A program made the position numbers and the translations under genes. Of a stretch of DNA of 64,000 bases, positions 54,238 through 64,000 are shown piece after piece. Every line of letters starts with the position of its first letter. Within the stretch, counting starts at the first letter, position 1. The DNA is from Lingula anatina (taxonomy: Eukaryota > Brachiopoda > Lingulata > Lingulida > Lingulidae): the NCBI RefSeq assembly GCF_001039355.2, contig NW_019775861.1, positions 1 through 64,000 on the forward strand. Reading direction: 5' to 3'. The notes below the pieces were generated by a model. The model did no database searches. It had not been told where the DNA came from and saw only the letters and a program-made list of their open reading frames with translations.

Positions 54238-56264
54238 AACACACACACACACACCGTGACAGAGAGAGAGAGAGAAGAGCGGGTAAGATCTTATTTATCT
54301 TTAATCAACATACTCTGCAAATAGTTGGCTATTTCAAGTGTGAATCGGGGTCTTATTACGCCTATCGCCTATGCAATATACGACAAAATACACGATTTAT
54401 CAATATATTCATCATACTTCCTTCTTAAGAGTTAATCTCTTGAAATTATATTTTTTAATACTTTTGTTTTAATCAATGGTACAAAATTCTCAGAATGTCC
54501 TTTTAGTAATATGAAAATTTACCGAGCGTTGTATGTCCATTGACTTCTCTCTAGGAACACATTGGGTGTATGAAGTGGTCAGACTGCTCATGACGGGACG
54601 GGAAGAACTCACTGACAGCATAAAAGAAGGCACCATGTTCCCGGAGGCGTGCGCTGTGGAGTCCCTGGAAAAACTGCCGTCGCCGAGGATTTTAGATACA
54701 CACGTGCCGCTGAAGCTGTTTCCAGAAGAAGCATTGAAGAAATCTAAGATTATCTACACACTACGGAATCCAAAGGACGCCTTCGTGTCTGGATATCATC
54801 ATAGGAAAAACCTCAAAGGCGGAACATCATATTGTGGAACTTGGAATGGGTACTTTGACTTAACCATAGACGAAAACGCATGTAAATATATATTTTTTCG
54901 AAAGAAAGTTTTCTCTAGAAAATGTACATGTAACTCATAACGCAAGAATGACTACTTTAATATGCAAATGTAAACATCATTTGAAAAAAAAAAGATTTAT
55001 GTTTGGTGAAATTTCAGTATTCTATGTATCATGCTCCCTGACAAGCATCTGGCCTAAATAAACCTTTTCAAAATCTTTTCCAACGGAGAAAAATTTCAGC
55101 GAGAATGTGACAACAGACTTTAATTTTGTCTTCCGTACCATCTTCTTAACTCTTAATATTCATGCCGCATTATTCATTATTTTCTGAAAACAGTAACATA
55201 TAAATGTTTCATTAATCATTGTCAAATAATGCTTTTTAAACATAGTGGTTTTATTTTGATACAGAAAATTCGACACGTTTTAGAATGAGGCTGTTTTTTT
55301 TTTTTTTTAACCTAAAAAATAACAGAAGGGTTAATGCAATGTCTGCAATGCCATTCTTTCAATTAGGTGTGTACGGATCTTGGTTCGACCATGTTGCGGA
55401 TTGGATGGAAGTTTTAGAAAATACCCCAATGCTTTGCAGCGGGTATGGCAGTTAGTCATTTCATTTTTTTCATTTCAATATATTCATTATAACAAGCTTT
55501 CTCTCAAAAACCAGGTTCACACCAGCTAAACTTTTGCCTAGCGAGGAGACTGCTTTTTGTATACACACAGGTAACAAGTTTATCGAGGTTGTATAAGTTT
55601 CATATTGGGAAAAAATATTAAATGACCAATGAATATATCCTAACGTTCATACTGATAGAGTCCAAATCATCGGACTAATATTATTGAAGGTCAGGGATCT
55701 GTCAAGTGTTTTGCATTTTATCCGAAAGTTTGAACTTTTATTTAAAAAGTAAATGTTCCAGTGACTTGTTTGTAAGAGAGGGAGAGACAGAGATAAACAA
55801 AAACACCCTAAAAACGTTCTTTTTAATTTCTAGAACCTGAAGAAAGAGGTACGCCGCATTGCAGAATTTCTAGGTTATTCCAAATCCGAAGAGGTCTATG
55901 AAAATGTGACTAAAAAGTGCTCTTTTGGGCACATGAAGAAAGCAAAAAAAGAGGTGAAGTCTTTCTGGAAGCCAGGAGGCAGCGTGTAAAGAAAAGGCAC
56001 GAGAAGCTGATTCGTCTTTTTGTATAGCAGGCACATGCAACTCTCATATTCTAATAATTTCTAGTTGTAAAGTTATAGACTATTAATGTCATGTTCGTTA
56101 GAAAAACACATTCTCATTTATTTATTATAATAATTTTTTGTCTTTTTGTAGGTATTGTTGGTGACTGGAAGAACCATTTCACTGTAGCGCAAAACAAAAA
56201 ATCTAACGCCATCTTCAACGAGAAGCGAAATAAACTTAGAGTGAGCGTTGACTTTGAGCTCTGA
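53901..56264 (+). pseudogene. cytosolic sulfotransferase pseudogene
   Basis: Exons match the intact paralogue one for one: 53901-54186, 54555-54881, 55367-55442, 55834-55996 and 56152-56264. Exons 1-2 are intact (PKSGTHW PAPS-binding motif across the junction, DTHVPL with the catalytic His, YTLRNPKDAFVSG). Exon 3 is 22 bases shorter than in the paralogue: one base is lost near 55422 and the segment encoding VVKYEDMQ is missing, shifting the frame. Exon 4 has a TAA at 55987 where the paralogue has a Tyr codon, just before the RKGxxGDWKNHF motif, and the following donor is changed (GCACGA instead of GCAAGA). It therefore cannot make a full enzyme, though a truncated protein from exons 1-2 is possible. 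Confidence 0.85.
54187..54276. repeat. (CT)n-(AC)n-(GA)n microsatellite in sulfotransferase intron 1
   Basis: Pyrimidine CT repeats begin six bases after the exon 1 donor, followed by CA repeats and then GA repeats. The CT and GA parts can pair. The same order is found at 60234-60331 in the paralogue. Confidence 0.95.
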
Positions 56265-56269
56265 AGAAT

Positions 56270-57615
56270 GTATTTGGGCCAAAAATTTACCAGTATAGGT
56301 CAATGCCACGTTTTCATAATTGTTCATCTAAGGGTTTTAAGATGTTTTCTACAATACTTTCGCACCAAATCTAATTTTAGTCGAGAAAAAGTGTTTTTCT
56401 CTTACGAACTTACGGACCATTGCTTGAGCCAGTAAGATGTTTGTGCCAATTCGTATTCAATAATTATTCATTTTAGAAAGATAAATCGGCATCGCTTAGT
56501 TTTGGCCTACTTATTTACATGTAGCTTGGGGGAAATAGGCGGTTTGCAGGGTATTTATACTTAAATGTGATTTTGGGAAGTTTTAAAATGCGCATAGTAT
56601 ACCTTTAAATTGTGGTCTTACAAAACCATTCCGAGAACCATGTTTCTGTGAAATAGGTATTGAAAACGTGGAATATAGAGCTTTATCGCATGTGTTGTTG
56701 ATTTTAGAATAAATCATCGTTGTCATAAATTATTATAAAATTCAACACGAGCTCCAGAACTTCCCACGTTAAGAACGAGTCTAATACTCATGGATTTTCA
56801 ACAATGTAAAGGATTATACTCACATACATGTAGGGTGCAAGCGAGAGCACACAATTTATGCTCTGAAGTTCTGCAATAAAAATAAATGTCAGAACAGTAA
56901 TACTTTGATAAAATTATTTTATTTTAAACTGTTAAGTTTAACTTGAACATAAGAAACATTTCTTTACCCGTATTTTTATTGTTAACTTATCTTGTGAAGT
57001 ATCTATCTTTCTAAATGCAGATGACGAAGGGAAGATGCCACTGTTAAAACGTTTATAAAGGAATTATTATCAATCCAAGTAACTATTTTGCCTGCAGGGT
57101 TCATACTTTATATGGAATATTTTCTTTTATCATTGCTATTTTTGGGTGCAGATTAAAATTTTTGGCTTTATTAATAAAAAAATGTCATTGAGTGATAATA
57201 GTATTCAGTCTTCTAATGTGAGATATTTTGGTCAATGATATCAAATAATATAATTTGTTATTCAAAAGAAAAGAACACCCCCAGAAAACCATATCAACAC
57301 TTTGTTGTCAGTATTAACTTTAAGCTGAAATATTAAAGAAAATTATGGCCTCCGGACAGTAATATGCTATACAGTCAAATAACTCATTACAGTTAATAAC
57401 GAATAGTAATCAATAGCGGGTATGACCTCCAGCAGCCGCTTGGAGCGCCCTCACCCTACATGGCATACCCTGTGACAAGTTTCTCAGAGTTCGGATGGGG
57501 ATATGATTCTAGGTAGTGATATTTGCCTGTCGTAGTTCTTCACTATTTACCGGCTGAGGATTATAACTATTAATTCTGCGAGTTACTTCCGGCCAATACA
57601 AAACAAACCCATGCA
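56270..57615. other. 3' flank of the sulfotransferase pseudogene
   Basis: The first part, to about 56660, aligns with 63600-64000 downstream of the intact gene. No other gene is seen. Confidence 0.5.
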
Positions 57616-58354
57616 AAAACTATAAAACAAGTAATAATTAGCATCTGAGGGTGATTGAAAAGTGGCTAACAATTTACATGTACCTCTGCAGAAATAAACT
57701 AATTGATAAACTTCATGAAAAATAGAGACAATTAATCTATCGATCAATAAATTTTAATCACGCCATTTCCAAGATCTTTGGCTAGAATGATTAGCATTTT
57801 TTAATGTCGACAAAAAGAGTTGACCTTGAACCTAAAGTACGGTTTTCTTAAAAAGCCTCACTATCGGTGTCTTTCTTTTGTGCAAAAGCATTCACAAATA
57901 AGTATTCAATCAACAGGTAGGCCTACTCGGTAAGTGCACGAGACTATACTATAGTGGTTTCCTTCGAACCTCAAAGTGAAATTCTTGATTCATCCAGTAC
58001 TTTAAACTAAGGTAATGCAACAAAATTAATCTAACAGTGGGTCTTGCGTTGAAACGGAAATCACGAACTTACTGCAAGGCCTTAAGGTGAACTGATTTTG
58101 AGTTGTCACCGGGGTCACGTAGTCTGCGGGTCTGCAGGGTCTGCGTGAGTAAGCCTCCCCTTCGTAAAGAATCTGTCTAATAGACTTAGGGAAATTTTCA
58201 ATCACATTGGTTTTGTAACAACACACCCAAGAAACCAGTAAGTCCATGTGAAAGACAAAATGCTGAGAATAAAATACCTGAAGAAAAGTAACGGTGTAAA
58301 GTGTAAGGACTTTGACCTGCATACTGCAGGACTCGTGTGGGGGGAATCAAAACA

Positions 58355-58566
58355 GTCTATGGGTCTATTCCCACAACTTTAGATCGATCTATCACCGCGG
58401 GGAGTCTCACTAGATTACTGTCAGATAATCCCCCTTAAGTGTCCGTCCCCGCCTACTACAAGCTATAAGGGGTAATTAACTTTCGTGTCCGCCCGGCTGA
58501 CAGCTATTTAGCGTGAACCCCCAGGGAGTTAGGTCGATCTAAAGTAGGTCGATCTAATCTATGGAA
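58355..58566. mobile_element. MITE-like element with AGATCGATCTA ends
   Basis: Left: GGGTCTATTCCCACAACTTT, AGATCGATCTATCACCGCGG, then GAGTCTCACTA; right, inverted: 'gtgaacccccagggagttaggtcgatctaa' and 'tctatggaaatgggg'. It is absent from the matching position of the first segmental copy (near 52420), so it likely inserted after the duplication. Confidence 0.65.
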
Positions 58567-59319
58567 ATGGGGTGTATAATATTAAAGCAGAACGCAGGCG
58601 CTGTAGCTCAAGTGACCTATATATGACTCTGCAGTATTCACGCACCAACAACACCCCTCTAATACTTTTGACACCAAAAACATTATACTCGTCAAAGAGA
58701 CGGACTGGCTCAGACTGAAAGAGACCATTCTGATTCATGATCGGATTGAACAACCCGCCCTGAACCAGCACGGCGGCCAGAGATAATCACTACATCTCAA
58801 CCAGACATCTGTGGGACCGGGTCATGGGAGACATTCCCGGCAGACTGTGACCATGTGACACAAGTGACACAAAACAGTTCACCTTGAGGAGGCCTTGTGA
58901 AAGGTCGAAACGTTTGTGATCTCCGTTCCAAAGTAAGATCCAGGATTGGACTTTATTTTTTCCTTTGTCCACTTAACCCTTAATTGAACATTCTTTTATG
59001 TAAGGCGTTAATAACGAAATTCTAATGATATCTTACTTATGCCATGATAACAGATTAAGTATATACATAGAGGATTCCAGGGGATGCAGTGGGGGGAGCA
59101 CTCCCTCTGCTTTTCCAAAACAAAATGGCAGATTCAGGCATCGTTCGGTGACCTTTTCAAGGGAGAGTCAGTGCACACACTTTGGCGATCAGAATACTGT
59201 TTCATGCACTTAGTTCGGCACAGTTAACACCACTTGTGCCATTAATTCTTATTACTTCCTTTGCATGGCGGGGACAGGGGATGTCAACTATCCTGGATAT
59301 CTGTAAGGGGCCGGTGAAA

Positions 59320-59735
59320 CTGTGGGTCTACGTATATCGACCCAACTCTGAGGACACTACTTGAATGCAATCAGTGAGATAGATTAACACGCCCCCTCCT
59401 ATCGTTGGGTAGAATATATAAAGGCCGGTGATTATGCGAGTACGTTGGAAACAAGGGTTCGTTCCCAATGAAACCATCGGTTTGTGTAGATCTATCTAAC
59501 TTCGTGAGAACTCTCGCTGAATGCAATCAGATCAGCAGATTTCAATACTTCTCCTCAGCCCCCCCCCCCCCCTGGCGCTGAGTAGAATACAGAAAAGCTG
59601 GCAAGTGTACTGTACTAGTACGTTTAAATCAAAGGGAGTGGTGTTCATCTGTTATGCTGATTGCATTCAGCGAATCCCCTTGGATTTGTATCGATCTACG
59701 TAGACTTATAGTTTCAGTGGGATTGAGCTCTAATA
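59320..59735. mobile_element. two adjacent GATCGATC-type MITE remnants (second segmental copy)
   Basis: Counterpart of 53295-53700, with the same two-element arrangement and comparable decay, so these insertions predate the segmental duplication. Confidence 0.7.
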
Positions 59736-59947
59736 ATAGGCCTATTTATGCCTAGAAGTAATTTGTCTAGTAAATGCCGTGCTTATTACTTTCAGGTAAA
59801 ATTTTGCATAAACATCTACAACCGTTGACCACCTCCCCTCACCTACCCCCATTCCCAACCACCATGCACCCACTACTTCCATCTGTCAGGAGCATATAAT
59901 AGACTTACCGCGGTACTTCTTTTCAATATTTCAGTCCAGCTGACACA

Positions 59948-60298
59948 ATGGTGTTTGCGTCAATCAAAAATTTCTTTCGCACAATATATCTTCTTGTTAT
60001 GGACTTGTACCACTTTCCCGAAGTTCGTAATATGGTCAAATCAGTGGTGCTCGGTTGGAGACAAGCAGGAAAGAGGATAAAGTTGACAGACAGCGAGGGG
60101 AATAGCTTCAGTGCAGTCGTCGTTAAGGGAATTCACCTACCGCCGTTTCCTCTTGTAGAAAGTAACATAAACAATTATGACAAGTTTCACGCTCGTGAGG
60201 ATGATGTTTGGATAGTTAACTGGCCTAAATCAGGTACACACACTCACACACTCACTCTCTCTCTCTCATACACACAAACACACACACACACAAACGCC

Positions 60299-60334
<36 letters not shown>

Positions 60335-63300
60335 GAGTTTAGAATCTATTCATCTTTAATCAGCATACTCAGCAAACAGGTGGCTATTTCAAGTGTAAAA
60401 TGGGGACTAAGTAAGTTAAACACCTGTGCTATGTTCTTGACAAAATACCATATTTATGATATTTATAAATTTAAATAATTTTGTTTTCTCAGAATGTATT
60501 TTTGTCATATGAAAATTTGCTGTTGTATGTCTATGAACTACTTATTAGGAACACATTGGGTGTACGAAGTGGTCAAACTCCTCATGACGGATCGGGAAGA
60601 ACTCACTGACACTGTTAAAGAAGGCACCATGTTCCCGGAGGCGTGCGCTGTGGAGTCCCTGGAAAAACTGCCGTCGCCAAGGGTTTTAGATACACATGTG
60701 CCGCTGAAGCTGTTTCCAGAAGAAGCATTGAAGAAATCTAAGATTATCTACACACTACGGAATCCGAAGGACGCCTTCGTGTCTGGATATTATCATGTGA
60801 AAAACAACGTAGGGTCGGGGTATGATGGAACTTGGAATGGGTGCTTCGACTTAACTATAGACGAAAATACATGTAAATATATATTTTTGTCGACATAGAG
60901 TATTCTCTAGAAAACGTTATTCATAACACAAGAATGAATAATTTAATATGGAAATTTTAAACGCATTTGTTAAGATGTTTCATTTTTGCTGAAATTCCAG
61001 TATTCTCACAACTGCCCCATGCTCCCTGACTAGCATCTGGCCAAAACAAATTTTTTGAAAATTTTTTCCAAATGGAGACCATTTTCGGCGTGAAATGTGA
61101 CAACAGATTTTGATTTTGTCTTCCGTTCCATTTTCTTAACTCTCAGTACTCATGCCGCATTATTCATTATTTTCTTAAAACAGTAACATATAAATATTTT
61201 ATTAATTATTGTCAAATAATGCTTATTTAACACAGTACTGGTTTTATTTTGATACTGAAAATTCGAAATTAGGCCGTTTTTCCGCTTATAGTTATTATGT
61301 ATTCAAATATTGTTAAACATCAAAGGATAAATGCAATGTCTGCAATGGCATTCTTTCAATTAGGTGTGTACGGATCTTGGTTCGACCATGTTGCGGATTG
61401 GATGGAAGTTTTAGAAAATAACCCCAATGCTTTGGTGGTCAAATATGAAGACATGCAACGGGTATGGCAGTTAGCCATTTCATTTTTTCATTTCAATTTA
61501 TTCATTATAACAAGCTTTCTCTTAAAAACCTGGTTCACACCAGCTAAACTTTTGCCTAGCGAGGAGACTGCTTTTTGTATACACACAGGTAAGAAGTTTA
61601 TCGAGGTTGTATAAGTTTCATATTGGGAAAAATATTAAATGACCAATGCATATGNNNNNNNNNNNNNNNNNNNNNNNNNNNNNNNNNNNNNNNNNNNNNN
61701 NNNNNNNNNNNNNNNNNNNNNNNNNNNNNNNNNNNNNNNNNNNNNNNNNNNNNNNNNNNNNNNNNNNNTTATAAATTTAAATAATTTTGTTTTCTCAGAA
61801 TGTATTTTTGTCATATGAAAATTTGCTGTTGTATGTCTATGAACTACTTATTAGGAACACATTGGGTGTACGAAGTGGTCAAACTCCTCATGACGGATCG
61901 GGAAGAACTCACTGACACTGTTAAAGAAGGCACCATGTTCCCGGAGGCGTGCGCTGTGGAGTCCCTGGAAAAACTGCCGTCGCCAAGGGTTTTAGATACA
62001 CATGTGCCGCTGAAGCTGTTTCCAGAAGAAGCATTGAAGAAATCTAAGATTATCTACACACTACGGAATCCGAAGGACGCCTTCGTGTCTGGATATTATC
62101 ATGTGAAAAACAACGTAGGGTCGGGGTATGATGGAACTTGGAATGGGTGCTTCGACTTAACTATAGACGAAAATACATGTAAATATATATTTTTGTCGAC
62201 ATAGAGTATTCTCTAGAAAACGTTCTTCATAACACAAGAATGAATAATTTAATATGGAAATTTTAAACGCATTTGTTAAGATGTTTCATTTTTGCTGAAA
62301 TTCCAGTATTCTCACAACTGCCCCATGCTCCCTGACTAGCATCTGGCCAAAACAAATTTTTTGAAAATTTTTTCCAAATGGAGACCATTTTCGGCGTGAA
62401 ATGTGACAACAGATTTTGATTTTGTCTTCCGTTCCATTTTCTTAACTCTCAGTACTCATGCCGCATTATTCATTATTTTCTTAAAACAGTAACATATAAA
62501 TATTTTATTAATTATTGTCAAATAATGCTTATTTAACACAGTACTGGTTTTATTTTGATACTGAAAATTCGAAATTAGGCTGTTTTTCCGCTTATAGTTA
62601 TTATGTATTCAAATATTGTTAAACATAAAAGGATAAATGCAATGTCTGCAATGGCATTCTTTCAATTAGGTGTGTACGGATCTTGGTTCGACCATGTTGC
62701 GGATTGGATGGAAGTTTTAGAAAATAACCCCAATGCTTTGGTGGTCAAATATGAAGACATGCAACGGGTATGGCAGTTAGCCATTTCATTTTTTCATTTC
62801 AATTTATTCATTATAACAAGCTTTCTCTTAAAAACCTGGTTCACACCAGCTAAACTTTTGCCTAGCGAGGAGACTGCTTTTTGTATACACACAGGTAAGA
62901 AGTTTATCGAGGTTGTATAAGTTTCAATTGGGAAAAATATTAAATGACCAATGCATATGTCCTAATGTTCATACTGTATTAGAAGCTGATAGAGTCCAAA
63001 TCATCGGAGTAATATTATTGAAGGTCAGGGATCTGCGAAGTGTTTTGCATTTTATCTGAAAGTTTGAACGTTTATTAAAAAAGTGAATGTTTCAGTGCAT
63101 TTGATTGTAAGAGAGGGAGAGACAGAGATAAACAAAAACAACCCAAAATCATTCTTTTCAATTTCTAGAACCTGAAGAAAGAGGTACGCCGCATTGCAGA
63201 ATTTCTGGGGTATCCCAAATCCGAAGAGATCTATGAAAATGTGACTAAAAAGTGCTCTTTTGGGCACATGAAGAAAGCAAAAAAAGAGGTGAAATCTTTC

Positions 63301-63597
63301 TGGAAGCCAGGAGGCAGCATGTACAGAAAAGGCAAGAGAAGCTGATTTGTCCTTTCGTATAGCAGACACTCACAACTGTCATATTTTAAGGATTTCTAGT
63401 TGTAAAGTTATAGACTATTTATGTCGTGTTCGTTAGAAAACACATTTTCTTTTATTTATTATAATATTTTTTGTCTCTTTGTAGGTATTGTTGGTGACTG
63501 GAAGAACCATTTCACTGTAGCGCAAAACGAAAAATTTAATGCCATCTTCAACGAGAAGCGAAATAAACTTAGAGTGAGCGTTGACTTTGAGCTTTGA
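59948..63597 (+). CDS. cytosolic sulfotransferase (SULT family)
   Basis: Exons 59948-60233, 60549-60872, 61364-61461, 63169-63331 and 63485-63597 (TGA) join in phase to give 327 residues. The enzyme transfers sulfonate from PAPS to a hydroxyl or amine of a small molecule; substrate not predictable. Motifs: 5'-phosphosulfate loop PKSGTHW spanning exons 1-2, catalytic His in DTHVPL, 3'-phosphate-binding YTLRNPKDAFVSG, YGSWFDHVADW, and C-terminal [20 protein letters not shown]. No signal or membrane segment, so cytosolic. A splice acceptor (atatttcag) 14 bases before the ATG implies a 5' non-coding exon. The donor after exon 4 is GC (AAAAG|GCAAGA). As assembled, exons 2 and 3 appear twice (again at 61855-62178 and 62670-62767) around a gap, very probably a contig-overlap artefact. 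A decayed paralogue lies at 53901-56264. Confidence 0.87.
60234..60331. repeat. (AC)n/(CT)n-(GA)n microsatellite in sulfotransferase intron 1
   Basis: Starts right after the exon 1 donor; a homologue of the repeat at 54187. Confidence 0.95.
60463..62955. other. ~1.19 kb sequence present twice around a gap (60463-61654 and 61769-62955)
   Basis: The two copies, offset by 1306 bases, carry sulfotransferase exons 2 and 3 and are almost identical in introns as well as exons (a handful of differences, such as GTTATTC/GTTCTTC near 60918 and 62224 and CATCAAAGG/CATAAAAGG near 61320 and 62626). The left copy stops and the right copy starts at the gap, as expected for unmerged overlapping contigs or alleles. 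Confidence 0.85.
61655..61768. other. assembly gap (114 N)
   Basis: N run between two near-identical copies of the sulfotransferase exon 2-3 region. Confidence 1.
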
Positions 63598-64000
63598 AGA
63601 ATGTATTTGGGCCAATAATTTACCAGTATAGGTCAATGGCACGTTTTCATAATTGTTCATCTAAGGGTTTTAAGATGTTTTCTACAATACTTTTGCACCA
63701 AATCTAATTTTAGTCGAGAAAAAAGTGTTTTTCTCTTATGAACTTACGGGCCATTGCTTGAGCCAGTCAGATGTTTATGCCAATTCGTATTCAATAATTA
63801 TCCATTTTAGAAAGATAAATCGGCATCGCTTACTTTTTGCCTACTAATTTACATGTAGCTTGGGGCAAATAGGCGGTTTTGCAGGGTATTTATACTTAAA
63901 TGTGATTTTGGGACATTTTAAAATGCGTATAGTATACCTTTAAATTGTGATCTTACAAAACCACTCCGAGAACCATGTTTCTGTGAAATAGGTATTGAAA
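63598..64000. other. sulfotransferase 3' flank to window end
   Basis: Aligns with 56265-56665, the flank of the pseudogene. No further gene seen. Confidence 0.5.

Larger units (their letters stand above)
51660..57600. repeat. first unit of a ~6 kb tandem segmental duplication (sulfotransferase region)
   Basis: Sequence from about 51680 recurs from about 57620 in the same order: 'actataaaacaagtaataat', 'gtgggtcttgcgttgaaacgg' (52089 and 58036), 'gagttgtcaccggggtcacg', 'caaagagacggactgg', the MITE-derived blocks at 53295-53700 and 59320-59735, and then the sulfotransferase exons. The first unit carries the pseudogene, the second the intact gene. Confidence 0.85.

Noticed and set aside
61855-62767. 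A separate third sulfotransferase gene
   Set aside because: It consists only of exons 2 and 3, nearly identical including introns to 60549-61461, and begins at a gap; a contig overlap explains it better.
1-64000. CRISPR arrays, bacterial operons, viral or prophage genes
   Set aside because: None seen. The tandem repeats present have neither the size nor the regular spacer structure of CRISPR, and the genes are spliced eukaryotic genes.

Overview
This is animal nuclear DNA: AT-rich, with intron-containing genes that have canonical GT-AG (and a few GC-AG) splice sites, abundant short inverted-repeat transposons and simple repeats, and scaffold gaps. The gene content (MCM10, FAM185A, a DUF1295 protein, GT10 fucosyltransferases, a TRP-like channel, cytosolic sulfotransferases, kelch proteins, tRNA-Trp) and the allelic-looking overlaps at contig joins suggest a highly heterozygous marine invertebrate. 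A deuterostome such as a hemichordate, echinoderm or cephalochordate is plausible, but a lophotrochozoan cannot be excluded. No viral, bacterial or CRISPR features were seen.

Layout. 1-1040 is a ~170 bp tandem array. 2112-19320 is a complex tandem duplication built on the 3' half of MCM10. A BTB-kelch gene (minus strand, 2112-3914) lies immediately upstream of the MCM10 exons at 4565-9622 (plus strand, to the stop codon). Downstream, decayed copies of MCM10 exons recur at 10709, 11924, 17761 and 19267, with a kelch-gene relic at 11725 and a second full-length kelch gene at 13179-15146. The kelch gene therefore appears to be nested antisense in an MCM10 intron, and the intron plus flanking exons has been duplicated at least twice.

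20359-25629 holds a nine-exon FAM185A gene. 28084-29113 is a 1 kb transposon-like element, 29753-29824 a tRNA-Trp. 30147-35805 is a five-exon DUF1295 membrane-protein gene with several transposons in its introns. 37155-38555 and 41730-43106 are tandem alpha-1,3-fucosyltransferase genes (minus strand) with a large gap-bearing inverted repeat between them. 43200-47000 is mostly mobile-element debris. 47019-49494 is a TRP-like channel gene whose 5' part is artificially repeated at a contig join. 51650-64000 is a ~6 kb tandem segmental duplication holding a sulfotransferase pseudogene and an intact sulfotransferase gene whose middle exons are repeated around a scaffold gap.

The unifying theme is tandem duplication of three unrelated gene families (kelch, fucosyltransferase, sulfotransferase) in 64 kb, with gene-conversion-like patches, decayed partial copies and assembly duplications that need to be told apart. 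I found no clear new multi-gene system; the strongest biological story is the nested, repeatedly duplicated kelch/MCM10 block.
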